Shown: positions 32,691-41,097 of the stretch, one piece after another
Numbering within the stretch: position 1 is the stretch's first letter
How the letters are laid out: each line of letters opens with the position of its first letter
Source: Brucella tritici
GTDB lineage: Bacteria; Pseudomonadota; Alphaproteobacteria; Rhizobiales; Rhizobiaceae
DNA length: 64,000 nucleotides
Reading direction: 5' to 3'
Assembly: GCF_902825325.1 (NCBI RefSeq)
Contig: NZ_CADEAR010000010.1
Span: 124,001 to 188,000, forward strand
Position numbers and translations under genes: made by a program
The notes under the pieces: model-generated
What the model was told of the DNA's origin: nothing
Database searches by the model: none
What the model saw: only the letters and a program-made list of their open reading frames with translations

Positions 32691-34268
32691 TTAATGCCCC
32701 CCACCGCCACCGGCGACCTGCTTCGGTTTGCGCAGCATGATGGCGCAGACGGCAAGCGAGCAAAACATCATCGTGAGAATGAAGAACACGTCGATGAAGG
32801 ACAGCAGGGTCGCCTGCTGGCGCACCATGCCGGAAAGTTTCGAAATGGCGATTGTCGCGCCATCCATACCAGCAGCGTTGTACTTCGCCGTCAGATTGGC
32901 GACCATCTTCTCAGCTTCGGCATTGCCCCAGCGAACATGCTCGGCCAAACGCTCGTAATGCATGTCGCCACGGCGGGTCAGGATCGTGTTGATGACGGCA
33001 AGACCGACAGCACCGCCCAGATTACGGGTCAGGTTGAACAGTCCGGATGCGTTTTTCAACAGAGAAGGCGGAAGCGTGCCGAGCGCGAGATTATTGATCG
33101 GCACCATGCAGAGCATCAGCGAACAGCCACGCAGGATTTGCGGCAGCAGCAGTTCATAGAAATCCCAATCGGCGGTGAGGCCAGTCACCATCCAGGTGCC
33201 TGCCGCAAAGCCGAGGAAACCGATCATCATCATGAGGCGCGGGTCCATCCTGTTGGACAGGAAACCGGCAACCGGCGCGGTGAAGAACATGGCAAGACCG
33301 CTGACGAAGAGCGCTTCGCCGATCATGAGGGCGTCATAACCGCGAACGCTGCTCAGATAGAGCGGATAGAGATAGGTAAGGCCGTAGAGGCCGACGCCCA
33401 TCACGAAGGAGAACAGCGAGCCGAACGCGAAATTGACATTCTTGAAAGCGCGCAAGTCCACGATGGGCTGCTCCGCCGTAAACGCTCGGTAGAAAAAGAC
33501 GATGCCGCCGACGGTCATGACGATGGAAAGGAAGAAGATCGCGTCATCCTGCAGCCAGTCGTTGCGCGGACCTTCTTCCAGAACATATTCCATCGAGCCG
33601 AGAAATGCGGCCATGCCGATGAGACCCCACCAGTCGAACTTACTGAGAAGCGAACTGTCGCCCTCGTCGAAGTCGATCAGGTTCCATGCGGCGATGGTGA
33701 CGAGAATGCCGGGGCCGACATTGACCAGAAACAGCCAGTGCCAGGAGAAGGCGTGACTGAGATAGCCACCGACCGTCGGGCCGATTGTGGGCGCGAGCGT
33801 TGCGACCAGACCGATCATCGGCGAGACGATCGAGCGCTTGGATGGCGGGAAAATAGTGAAGGCAGCCGCGAACACACTGGGGATCATGCCACCGCCGATA
33901 AAACCCTGAATGGCGCGGTAGACGATCATCTGCTCGATGTTCGTCGCCGTTGCACAGAGCATGCTGGCGAGGGTGAAACCCGCAGCTGAAATCGTGAAGA
34001 GCACGCGCGTCGACAACAGGCGCCCAAGGAAGCCCGAGAGCGGAATCATGATGACTTCCGCGATCAGGTAGGACGTCTGAACCCATGAGATCTCGTCAGA
34101 ACTGGCGCTTAGACCCGCCTGGATTTCGGCCAGCGATGCCGAGACGATCTGGATGTCCAGGATCGCCATGAACATGCCGAACACCATGGCCAGAAAGGCA
34201 ACGGCCTTCTTCGGGTCGATGCGGTCATCTGCCGGGGTCATGGACCCTATTGTCGTATCTGCGGCCAT
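32691..34268 (-). CDS. emrB: DHA2-family multidrug efflux MFS transporter (EmrB-like)
   Basis: 525 residues, 14 predicted helices. Motif A-like GFLGRLLSTRVLFTISAAGFTLASMLCA and the motif-C region GLVATLAPTIGPTVGGYLS identify the DHA2 (14-TMS) drug:H+ antiporter group. ISWVQTSYLIAEVIMIPLSG is typical of EmrB. It exports hydrophobic compounds through a tripartite assembly with EmrA and a TolC-type channel. It follows emrA after 91 bp that contain a GC-rich hairpin. The C-terminus is glycine-rich (AGGGGGH). Substrate range is unknown. Confidence 0.93.
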   Translation of the reverse strand: MAADTTIGSMTPADDRIDPKKAVAFLAMVFGMFMAILDIQIVSASLAEIQAGLSASSDEISWVQTSYLIAEVIMIPLSGFLGRLLSTRVLFTISAAGFTLASMLCATATNIEQMIVYRAIQGFIGGGMIPSVFAAAFTIFPPSKRSIVSPMIGLVATLAPTIGPTVGGYLSHAFSWHWLFLVNVGPGILVTIAAWNLIDFDEGDSSLLSKFDWWGLIGMAAFLGSMEYVLEEGPRNDWLQDDAIFFLSIVMTVGGIVFFYRAFTAEQPIVDLRAFKNVNFAFGSLFSFVMGVGLYGLTYLYPLYLSSVRGYDALMIGEALFVSGLAMFFTAPVAGFLSNRMDPRLMMMIGFLGFAAGTWMVTGLTADWDFYELLLPQILRGCSLMLCMVPINNLALGTLPPSLLKNASGLFNLTRNLGGAVGLAVINTILTRRGDMHYERLAEHVRWGNAEAEKMVANLTAKYNAAGMDGATIAISKLSGMVRQQATLLSFIDVFFILTMMFCSLAVCAIMLRKPKQVAGGGGGH

Positions 34269-34296
34269 GACGGCGCACTCCGGAATGGAAGAGAAA

Positions 34297-34327
34297 GGCG
34301 GCGCGAAACCCGTTTCGCCGCGCCGCC
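34297..34327 (-). terminator. GC-rich hairpin between emrA and emrB
   Basis: GGCGGCGCG (34297-34305) pairs with CGCGCCGCC (34319-34327). There is no T-run on the minus strand, so partial read-through or mRNA processing between the two pump genes is more likely than termination. Confidence 0.5.
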
Positions 34328-34359
34328 ATCTGTTATTTCAAATCAACCCGCAGGTTCGG

Positions 34360-35601
34360 TCAGTTGGCCTTCTCGTCAGGCGCAGTGCGCGTATCGATAT
34401 CGACCACGACACTCAGGCCCGCGCGGATCTTGCCGGATTCCAGCGCTTCCTTCGGGATCATGATGCGAACAGGAACGCGCTGCACGATCTTGGTGAAGTT
34501 GCCAGTCGCATTTTCCGGCGGCAACAGCGAGAATACTGCGCCCGAGGCCGGAGCGATGGACGCGACCTTGCCGTCGAACTTGGTGCCGTCGATTGCATCG
34601 ACATAGATATGCGCGGTTTCGCCGGTCTTGATCTTTGCGAGCTGCGTTTCCTTGAAGTTCGCATCGATATAAAGCTCATTGACCGGAACAAGTGCGGCGA
34701 TCTTCTGGCCGGGCGAAACAAGATCACCTTTCTTGCCTGCGAGATTGCCGATCACACCGTCAAACGGCGCGCGCAGCGTCGTGAAGGACAGATCGCGTGC
34801 GGCTTTGTCACGGGCAAGTTCCAGCGATTTCATCGTGCTTTCGGCTTCGCTATACTGGGCGTTGAGCACTTCGATATTGGCCTTGGCGGAAGCGATCTGC
34901 GCATCGCCACCGGCGACCTTGGCGCGGGCCTGGTCCAGCGAGGACTGGGCGGTGTCGAGTTCGGCCTGCGCGACAAAACGTGTTTCATGCAGCTTCTGTA
35001 CGCGTGCAATCGTGTTCTGTGCATTGGTCAGAACTGCGGTTGCGGCCTGCTTGTCGGCATTTGCCTGCTGGAGCACGGCCTGTGCCGCATCGGTTTCCGC
35101 CTTGATGCGAATGAGGGTCTGCTTCTGGGTCGCCAGTTTGGCTTCTGCTTCATCGAGTGCGATCTTGTAGTCGCCCGCATCGAGCTGGAAGATCACGTCG
35201 CCAGCCTTGACCTGCTGGTTGGCAACCACCGGGATATTCTCGATGTAACCGGTAACCTTCGGTGCGATGGACGCGATGTCGCCCTGAACATAAGCGTCGT
35301 CGGTCGAAACCATGAAACGTCCGACCGTCCACCAGTCATAGGCGAACCAGAGGCCACCGGCGACCGCGACCGCCAGAATGCCGGGAAACAGGACACGCTT
35401 GCCGAAGCCCTTCTTCTTGCCGCCCTTGGCGGTTACGCCAGTTTCCGCGGGCGCGGCTTCCTGTGGGTTCGGTACGGTATGGGGCTGCGATCTCTCGTTC
35501 AAAGGCGCCTCATTCGTCGCCGGCTGGGTTGCCGAGGCGAAGTTCTTGGCGTTCGGGAACGGATGAATATCGGCCTTATCAACGGACTTCGGGGCGGACA
35601 T
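34360..35601 (-). CDS. emrA: HlyD-family membrane fusion protein (EmrA-like)
   Basis: 413 residues from ATG 35601; a GTG six codons upstream (35619, GAAGGA before it) is an alternative. A ~75-residue cytoplasmic arm leads to one helix (VLFPGILAVAVAGGLWFAYDWW), then STDDAYVQGDIASIAPKVTGYIENIPVVANQQVKAGDVIFQLD, the biotinyl-lipoyl half-motif typical of EmrA. A long coiled-coil hairpin (residues ~140-240) and a second lipoyl half (TTLRAPFDGVIGNLAGKKGDLVSPGQ) follow. It bridges EmrB to an outer-membrane channel. Divergent from the TetR gene with shared operators. Confidence 0.94.
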   Translation of the reverse strand: MSAPKSVDKADIHPFPNAKNFASATQPATNEAPLNERSQPHTVPNPQEAAPAETGVTAKGGKKKGFGKRVLFPGILAVAVAGGLWFAYDWWTVGRFMVSTDDAYVQGDIASIAPKVTGYIENIPVVANQQVKAGDVIFQLDAGDYKIALDEAEAKLATQKQTLIRIKAETDAAQAVLQQANADKQAATAVLTNAQNTIARVQKLHETRFVAQAELDTAQSSLDQARAKVAGGDAQIASAKANIEVLNAQYSEAESTMKSLELARDKAARDLSFTTLRAPFDGVIGNLAGKKGDLVSPGQKIAALVPVNELYIDANFKETQLAKIKTGETAHIYVDAIDGTKFDGKVASIAPASGAVFSLLPPENATGNFTKIVQRVPVRIMIPKEALESGKIRAGLSVVVDIDTRTAPDEKAN

Positions 35602-35631
35602 AGGGGAAACTTTCTGCACATCCTTCGGATT

Positions 35632-35645
35632 GAACCGCTCGGTTC
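35632..35645. promoter_or_regulatory. Operator 1 of the emrA/TetR intergenic region
   Basis: GAACCG-CT-CGGTTC is a perfect 6-bp inverted repeat with a 2-bp centre, about 30 bp upstream of emrA. The same arms recur in operator 2. It is the expected layout for the divergent TetR-family repressor. Confidence 0.75.
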
Positions 35646-35687
35646 GATGTTGACATAAATCAATAAGATGCGCATATCAAGAGGATA

Positions 35688-35705
35688 TCGAACCGCTTGG
35701 TTCGA
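35688..35705. promoter_or_regulatory. Operator 2 of the emrA/TetR intergenic region
   Basis: TCGAACCG-CT-TGGTTCGA is an 8-bp inverted repeat with one mismatch. It lies 22 bp before the TetR ATG and should overlap its promoter, consistent with autorepression. The centre is 58 bp from the centre of operator 1. Confidence 0.75.
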
Positions 35706-35727
35706 AAAAAGTTAAGAGTCTTGTGAA

Positions 35728-36501
35728 ATGAAACCCGATCGCAACGCCCAAGGAACAACCGATACGATGATGCATGACCGCAACCGGCATGATGAGAAAA
35801 GCGTCAGCCGACCCGGTGAGGGCAAATCGTCCGGTTCCGAAACGGAATGCGGTCGCACACGGCTCGGCGCCGGTCAGGATCCTGCTAAACGCCGCCAAAT
35901 CCTTGAAGGCGCTCAGGATGTGTTCCTGCGTATGGGGTTCGATGCAGCCAGCATGAACGACATCACGCGCGAGGCTGGTGTCTCAAAGGGCACGATCTAC
36001 GTCTACTTCAACAGCAAGGAAGACCTGTTTGTAGCTCTTTGCGAACATTATCGCGATACAATGTTTCGTGAACTGATCGAAAAACTCGACAAGGGTTTCA
36101 ATTCACGTCAGGAGCTGACCGATTTCGGCATTGCATTGGTGACGCTGATAACCTCATCGACGGCAGTGCGGGCACAGCGCATCGTTCTGGGCGTCAGCGA
36201 GCGCAAGCCGGAGCTTGCAGCCCGTTTCTACGAGCGCGGGCCGAAGCGCAGCCTCGTTCTTATGGCCGATTATCTCAAGGAGATGATCGAGCGGGGGGAA
36301 CTGGAGCCTTTCGATCCTGAAAAGATGGCCTATCAGCTTTCTGATCTGTTCTTGTCCGGCTTGTATAGGCCCCGTCTGTTTGGCGCATTGTCCGAGCCCC
36401 CATCGGCGGAAACGATTCGCAAGAATGTTGAACTCGCGATCGATTTTTTCTATCGCGCTTATGGTCGAAATCAGCGAAGTGTTCAGAAAGAGAACAGTTG
36501 A
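35728..36501 (+). CDS. TetR/AcrR-family repressor of the divergent efflux pump
   Basis: 257 residues from ATG 35728 (ATG 35770 possible). The DNA-binding helix-turn-helix lies at about residues 54-100: RRQILEGAQDVFLRMGFDAASMNDITREAGVSKGTIYVYFNSKEDLF. The ~50 residues before it are polar and unlike the usual short TetR arm. The C-terminal helical domain should bind the inducing ligand. The gene is divergent from emrAB with two palindromes between them, so direct repression of the pump and itself is the likely role. Confidence 0.92.
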   Translation: MKPDRNAQGTTDTMMHDRNRHDEKSVSRPGEGKSSGSETECGRTRLGAGQDPAKRRQILEGAQDVFLRMGFDAASMNDITREAGVSKGTIYVYFNSKEDLFVALCEHYRDTMFRELIEKLDKGFNSRQELTDFGIALVTLITSSTAVRAQRIVLGVSERKPELAARFYERGPKRSLVLMADYLKEMIERGELEPFDPEKMAYQLSDLFLSGLYRPRLFGALSEPPSAETIRKNVELAIDFFYRAYGRNQRSVQKENS

Positions 36502-36743
36502 TTTTTGTGAATCGGCTTAGCGAAGTTTATTTCGCTGTTTGACTTATAAATTTCCCAAGAGAGCCTTAATTTTTGCACCGTTCTTGTGTGTAATGGTTTG
36601 CAATCCATTAATTGCGGGTTGTCAGAGACCCCATTTTTTATGTCACTTATAAATGATTGAAAAGCTCTAGGGCTACGATTCGCTGATATTCCAAATACAG
36701 TAACGAGTACCCCTCGGGCTTGAGTACCAAGGATATTATAGAA

Positions 36744-37526
36744 ATGACACTCGATCTCATTCATTTTCCGAATTTTAAAAAGACCTTCTTTGGAACGGCC
36801 TTCCAAAGCGACACACTGGCTCTCCTGACGCGAATTCGCGATGAGATCGGTTGCCGCCATATCATGCACACCTATCGCGGACGTATGGGCGATTGCGCGA
36901 AAACGAACTCCTCCGACCTCACGGTTGTGATGACTGTGCCGACTAATTGGGCTGCGCGCTATTCCACGAAGAACTATTTCGTCGTCGATCCAATCTTTCA
37001 GGAAGATGCGCCTTATTTTCAAAACGATGCCAGCGGTATTGTTCGCGACCTTCAGGCGGATGCCAGCGAATGTCCGGCTATTGCGGAAATGTTGCAGGAC
37101 GCCGAGAAGCATGGCCTTGGCAATATTTTCATAGCGGTTTCTGCTCGCAGCCAGAAAGGTGCTGTCGGCTGCTCCCTGTTCAGCTTCGAGATCAGCCCCG
37201 ATGAGGATCGCGAACAGTTCGTGGCCAAGCTGCGTCCGCGCCTGTTGAGCTTGTCCGGGATCATTCATTCAGCCCTGTGCGGCTGCAAGGATGTCGGGAC
37301 GGTGGCCAGCCTACTGACGCCGCGTGAAGTCGATTGCCTGCGCTGGGCGGCGAATGGCAAGACAGATGGAGAGATTGCGGAAATCCTGAGCATCGCGCGC
37401 TGGACCGTCGTGACCTATCTCCAGAATGCGAAGATCAAGCTCAATTGCTCCAATCGTACTTCAGCGGTGGCGACGGCGCTGTCGCTCGGCATCATCGAAA
37501 TGCCTGAAGTGAACCATCTGGTTTAA
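36744..37526 (+). CDS. vjbR: LuxR-family quorum-sensing regulator VjbR
   Basis: 260 residues from ATG 36744, with AAGGAT upstream. The sequence is very close to Brucella VjbR as I recall it, especially the HTH end ([39 protein letters not shown]). The autoinducer-binding domain keeps Trp69, Tyr73 and Asp82 with the W-x3-Y-x8-D spacing of TraR. The C-terminal GerE-type HTH is at about 190-250. In Brucella it binds acyl-homoserine lactone and controls the virB type IV secretion system and flagellar genes. Here it sits directly upstream of the flagellar locus, convergent with its last minus-strand operon. No luxI-type synthase gene is present. Confidence 0.93.
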   Translation: MTLDLIHFPNFKKTFFGTAFQSDTLALLTRIRDEIGCRHIMHTYRGRMGDCAKTNSSDLTVVMTVPTNWAARYSTKNYFVVDPIFQEDAPYFQNDASGIVRDLQADASECPAIAEMLQDAEKHGLGNIFIAVSARSQKGAVGCSLFSFEISPDEDREQFVAKLRPRLLSLSGIIHSALCGCKDVGTVASLLTPREVDCLRWAANGKTDGEIAEILSIARWTVVTYLQNAKIKLNCSNRTSAVATALSLGIIEMPEVNHLV

Positions 37527-37560
37527 TGCCAACTGCAACATGCAAATGACAACGACACCG

Positions 37561-37619
37561 GATGCTTCGGGCATCTGGTGATCGACTGTTTATTTTTCGG
37601 CAAACCGCTTCGCGGTTTG
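37561..37619. terminator. Terminator region between vjbR and the convergent flagellar operon
   Basis: Two small stems occur: GATGC-ttcgg-GCATC (37561-37575) and CAAACCGC-ttc-GCGGTTTG (37601-37619). The second is preceded by TATTTTTC and followed by GGAAAATG, so it can work in both directions. Confidence 0.65.
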
Positions 37620-37631
37620 GCGGAAAATGCT

Positions 37632-38060
37632 TCAGGCCCGTTTTCTCAGCGGCAGGCGCGCGGCGTCAAATGCGTTGGCGAGCCTGGCCGTATTCTTCGC
37701 CGGGTCTTCGTCGGCATCCTCGAAGGCGATATGGTTCAGCTCCACACCAGCCGTCTTGTCGGTCAGCGTCAGGCGGAAATAGGCATAGACACCCTGATTG
37801 CGGAACTCCATGTCGAGCACGATGGCAGGTAGTGATTGCCAGTCACAATGATATTCGCCGCCATGGCCAAGTTCCAGCGTGCCGGGAAAGAAGTAAAGCT
37901 CGGTGGCAGAACTGACGATATCGGCGATATTGGCGAAAAGCTCGCAGCGTATGAAGGCAATGTAATCCGCCGGATCGACCAGGCGAAGATCGGTTGCGAC
38001 CTCGCGCAGGTTCTGGGCAATGATCGCCTCGCGTTCGTTCGAGAATTGCAGGCTCTTCAT
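37632..38060 (-). CDS. Conserved-looking acidic protein downstream of flhB, function unknown
   Basis: 142 residues from ATG 38060, preceded by GGTGGTGA; longer frames lack a ribosome site. No signal peptide or membrane helix is visible. It is acidic in the C-terminal half (HIAFEDADEDPAKNTARLANAF) and has a YFFPGTLELGHGGEYHCDWQSLP stretch with His and Cys. I do not recognise a domain. It is the last gene of the motA-fliM-fliN-fliG-flhB operon, 68 bp after flhB, so a flagellar role is likely. Codon use matches its neighbours. Confidence 0.7.
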   Translation of the reverse strand: MKSLQFSNEREAIIAQNLREVATDLRLVDPADYIAFIRCELFANIADIVSSATELYFFPGTLELGHGGEYHCDWQSLPAIVLDMEFRNQGVYAYFRLTLTDKTAGVELNHIAFEDADEDPAKNTARLANAFDAARLPLRKRA

Positions 38061-38128
38061 AGTTTCACCACCGATCTGGGGGAACAGGCTGTCACTGTTC
38101 TGAAATATATAAATATCATGGCCATCTA

Positions 38129-39199
38129 TCAATGTATCGCATGCCGCGTATTGATGACCCGGATAAGCTCGGCCACCGCCTTGTAGAATTCGGGTGCGAT
38201 CATCTGGTCGACATTGACCTGTTTATAGAGCGCGCGGGCTAGCGGAACGTCCTCGAATATCGGGATGGAGTGCTGTGCTGCTATTTCTCTGATCTTCAAT
38301 GCGATGAGATCCTGTCCCTTTGCAACGACAATCGGGGCCGCGTCCTGATCGGGCTTGTAACGCAGTGCTACGGAAAAATGAGTCGGATTTGCGACGATCA
38401 GCGTTGCCGTCGGAACAGTGTTGATCATGCGGCGGCGGGCGCGGTCGCGGCCAAGCGAACGCAGGCGCGATTTGACCAGCGGGTCACCTTCCGACTGCTT
38501 CAGCTCGTCCTTGACCTCCTGTCGCGTCATGCGCAGTTCCTGCCGCCAGTGAATGCGTGACCACGCAAGATCGAATGCCGCAATTGCGGTAATGGCCAGC
38601 ACATTGGCGACGAGCAGACGCACCATGTTCTCGCGCAGAAATTCCGGCAAGGCTCTCGGGTCGGAAGCGACGGCATCGGTAAACAGGCTGTTGCCGTTGA
38701 AGAAAACGATAAAGACGATGACACTTGCGGCCAGAAACTTTGCCAGAGATTTGAGAAACTCGACCTGACCGGCGCGCCCGAAAATCCGCTGCCAGCCCTT
38801 GAGCGGGGATATGCGCGATGCCTGCGGGCGGATGCGTTCGCCAACGAAGCGCGGCGCATTCTGGAATGCGGAGGCTGCAATGCCGGCAAGCGGGATGATG
38901 ATGAACACAGGCACAAGGGCTGCGCCGACAGCCAGGGCCAGCACACCGAACAGACGGCTTGCATCTTCCGCGCTGTTGAGGAGCCAGTCTTCGGGACGGT
39001 CGATCAGCTCGCGCAGGAAGACAGCCAGCTTCGTGGTGGCAGGTCCCGCGACAAAGACTGCGATAATCAGAAAGGAAGCGATACCGGCGAGGATCGGCGT
39101 TTCGCGGGAGAAGGGCATGTTGCCCTTTTCCAAGGCGTCGCGGATCTTCTGCTCGGTGGCTTCTTCTGTTTTGCTTTCCTTGTCAGCATCATCTGCCAT
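38129..39199 (-). CDS. flhB: Flagellar export apparatus protein FlhB
   Basis: 356 residues. It starts with the typical ADDADKESKTEEATEQKIRDALEKGNMPFSRE, where the EATxxK motif is conserved. Four helices follow, and a cytoplasmic domain with the self-cleaving NPTH in IVANPTHFSVALRY. Cleavage between Asn and Pro switches export from rod/hook to filament substrates. It is inner-membrane and part of the export gate. 13 bp separate it from fliG upstream. Length is normal. Confidence 0.97.
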   Translation of the reverse strand: MADDADKESKTEEATEQKIRDALEKGNMPFSRETPILAGIASFLIIAVFVAGPATTKLAVFLRELIDRPEDWLLNSAEDASRLFGVLALAVGAALVPVFIIIPLAGIAASAFQNAPRFVGERIRPQASRISPLKGWQRIFGRAGQVEFLKSLAKFLAASVIVFIVFFNGNSLFTDAVASDPRALPEFLRENMVRLLVANVLAITAIAAFDLAWSRIHWRQELRMTRQEVKDELKQSEGDPLVKSRLRSLGRDRARRRMINTVPTATLIVANPTHFSVALRYKPDQDAAPIVVAKGQDLIALKIREIAAQHSIPIFEDVPLARALYKQVNVDQMIAPEFYKAVAELIRVINTRHAIH

Positions 39200-39212
39200 G
39201 GGTCACACGAAA

Positions 39213-40268
39213 TCAGGACGAAGCTTCGCTTGCGTCGAGGGTGATGATACCGCGCTCGGAAAGATCGATGGCGATACGGGCTATCGTGCGGCGCGCCTCG
39301 GCAATGTTTTGCGCGGTTATGTTGCCCTGCTCGGCGCCAAGCTCGGTTTCCACCATGCGGCGGCCACGGGTCGAGAGCGACGAGAGAACAAGTTCCTGAA
39401 GTCTTGCATCGGCTCCGCGCAACGCGGTGGCGATCTGTTCCGTCTGCACTTCATCGAAGAGCAGCAGGCGCGCGCGTTGCGACAGGCGCTCGATGTCTTC
39501 AAAGGTGAAGAGCTTGGCCTTGATGCGGTTGAGATCGTCGCGGTTGAGATCTTCAAGGCTCGCCATGAGTTCTTCCATCTCGCTTCTGTCGAGCTGGTTG
39601 AAGATGTTGGCGATCTGGCCGTGATGAGCCTTGACCGGTCCGGAATCGCTGCGGCCAAGAAGATCGCGCCGCAGCACGTCTTCGAGAAGTTCCGCAGCCG
39701 CTGGCGCCACATTGCCGATATGGAGCGAGCGCTGCACGACGGCATTGCGCAGTTGCGGCGGCAGGACGACGAACAGCCGGGCCGCAAGATCGGAAGGCAG
39801 CTTCGACACGATATAGGCGATGATCTGCGGATGCTGGTCCGTCAGATAGGCCTGCAGGCTTTCCACCGGCAGGCGTCCAAGCTGCACCCAGACCGATTCC
39901 TGAACGAGCTGTGGCTGGACGCGGTCTTCCAGAACTGCATCGACTTCTTCCTGCGGCAGAGCCTCCCGCAACAGGCCTTCAAAGCGTTGGGCGGCTTCTG
40001 AAACCGGCGCGCCTTCGGCAAAGGAATCCTCGAACTGCTTGACGAGCTGTTCGAAATCAAGCGGCGAAATCGGTTCCAGCGTGCGGGCATGACCGGCAAG
40101 CTTGCGCAGGTCCTCGGCATTGAAATGCTTCAGGAGACGTGCGGCGGCAGGCCGTCCGATTGCAACGAGGATCGCCGCCGCCTTTTGCGGGCCGGTCAGC
40201 GTATCGACGAGGCCGGTAGCGGTACCTTCAATATCTTCCGCGAGGGCTTGCTGTTCATGGTCGGCCAT
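39213..40268 (-). CDS. fliG: Flagellar motor switch protein FliG
   Basis: 351 residues from ATG 40268; a GTG two codons upstream is possible. N-terminal TLTGPQKAAAILVAIGRPAAARLLKHFNAEDLRKL binds FliF; the middle QHPQIIAYIVSKLPSDLAARLF has the HPQ motif that contacts FliM. The C-terminal torque domain (FTFEDIERLSQRARLLLFDEVQTEQIATALRG...LSTRGRRMVETEL) carries the charged residues that interact with MotA. It forms the rotor/C-ring top. It lies between fliN and flhB in the minus-strand operon. Confidence 0.97.
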   Translation of the reverse strand: MADHEQQALAEDIEGTATGLVDTLTGPQKAAAILVAIGRPAAARLLKHFNAEDLRKLAGHARTLEPISPLDFEQLVKQFEDSFAEGAPVSEAAQRFEGLLREALPQEEVDAVLEDRVQPQLVQESVWVQLGRLPVESLQAYLTDQHPQIIAYIVSKLPSDLAARLFVVLPPQLRNAVVQRSLHIGNVAPAAAELLEDVLRRDLLGRSDSGPVKAHHGQIANIFNQLDRSEMEELMASLEDLNRDDLNRIKAKLFTFEDIERLSQRARLLLFDEVQTEQIATALRGADARLQELVLSSLSTRGRRMVETELGAEQGNITAQNIAEARRTIARIAIDLSERGIITLDASEASS

Positions 40269-40279
40269 GGTCACGTCCG

Positions 40280-40627
40280 TTACTTGCCGATGATTTCGGT
40301 GAGGCTGACACCGAAACGCGAGGAATCATCTTCAAGGACGATCACTTCGCCACGGGCGATGACGCGGCCATTGACCACGATATCGACCGGATCACCGATC
40401 TGCTTGTCGAGCGTGATGACCGCACCGCGACCGAGCTTCATCAGATTGGCAACCGGCATGGTCGTGCCGCCAAGAACAACTTGAACATCCACGGGAATGC
40501 CCATGATGAGTTCGAGATTTGGCTTGGATGGGCCCTTCTGTGTGCTGCGCGGCTTTTCTTCGCGCAGTTCCTCAATGGCTTCGTCCAGTTCCTGCTGCAT
40601 GTTCTTGTCCTTGTTGTCAGCGCTCAT
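40280..40627 (-). CDS. fliN: Flagellar motor switch protein FliN
   Basis: 115 residues. A charged N-terminal tail ([14 protein letters not shown]) is followed by the SpoA (surface presentation of antigens) domain: [72 protein letters not shown]. It forms the bottom of the C-ring and docks the export ATPase complex through FliH. It overlaps the upstream coiled-coil protein gene by 4 bp. Confidence 0.97.
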   Translation of the reverse strand: MSADNKDKNMQQELDEAIEELREEKPRSTQKGPSKPNLELIMGIPVDVQVVLGGTTMPVANLMKLGRGAVITLDKQIGDPVDIVVNGRVIARGEVIVLEDDSSRFGVSLTEIIGK

Positions 40628-41097
40628 GCCTGCCCCGCAAGTTCGACGGTAGCTTTACGAACCGCGCGACGCACGAAAACGGGTAGCGCGTTCTTTTCCT
40701 TCGGGAGCGATTGTTCGGTGGCGGTCGCGATTTTTTCTTGTGCTCGTGGCGTGCTGTCGGCGACGTTGCGCGCATGGCGGATATCGCGGGTCAGCGCCTT
40801 GCGCAGCCTGTTCAGTTCTTCGATAGCCTCGTCCATTTCTCGGCGCACGCGCTGCGTTTCGGCAAGACGGGCTTCAAGCTTGTTGTTTTCGTCCGCCAAA
40901 GCAGTGCCAAGATCGGTGCGTTCGCTCTGGATCGCCTTGACGGCGCGCTCCAAACCGTTGGAGGCAGCTGCAATGCGCAGCGCCAGCACCTTGCCAAGCT
41001 TGATCGTCTCGTTGGCCTTGCGGCCAACCACGATGAGCGCGGCAAGCGAGGCAAGAGCCATCAATGTGGAAAGCACGTTAGCCAGCAACAAGCTCAT
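40624..41097 (-). CDS. Membrane-anchored coiled-coil protein inserted between fliM and fliN
   Basis: 157 residues. One N-terminal helix ([21 protein letters not shown]) is followed by ~90 residues of charged heptad-like sequence ([44 protein letters not shown]), then a basic tail. The topology suggests an inner-membrane anchor with a cytoplasmic coiled coil. The start overlaps fliM by 20 bp and the stop overlaps fliN by 4 bp, so it is tightly co-translated with the switch proteins. I recognise no named family. A role in C-ring assembly or motor placement is an inference. Confidence 0.82.
   Translation of the reverse strand: MSLLLANVLSTLMALASLAALIVVGRKANETIKLGKVLALRIAAASNGLERAVKAIQSERTDLGTALADENNKLEARLAETQRVRREMDEAIEELNRLRKALTRDIRHARNVADSTPRAQEKIATATEQSLPKEKNALPVFVRRAVRKATVELAGQA

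Noticed and set aside
32682..33989. 435-residue open frame antisense to emrB
   Set aside because: Charged, low-complexity product with no homology; the opposite strand encodes a clear 14-helix transporter.
34153..35658. 501-residue open frame antisense to emrA
   Set aside because: Crosses the emrB-emrA gap and runs through the emrA operator; no homology.
36483..37268. 261-residue open frame antisense to vjbR
   Set aside because: VjbR is recognised by sequence; the antisense frame has no ribosome site or family match.
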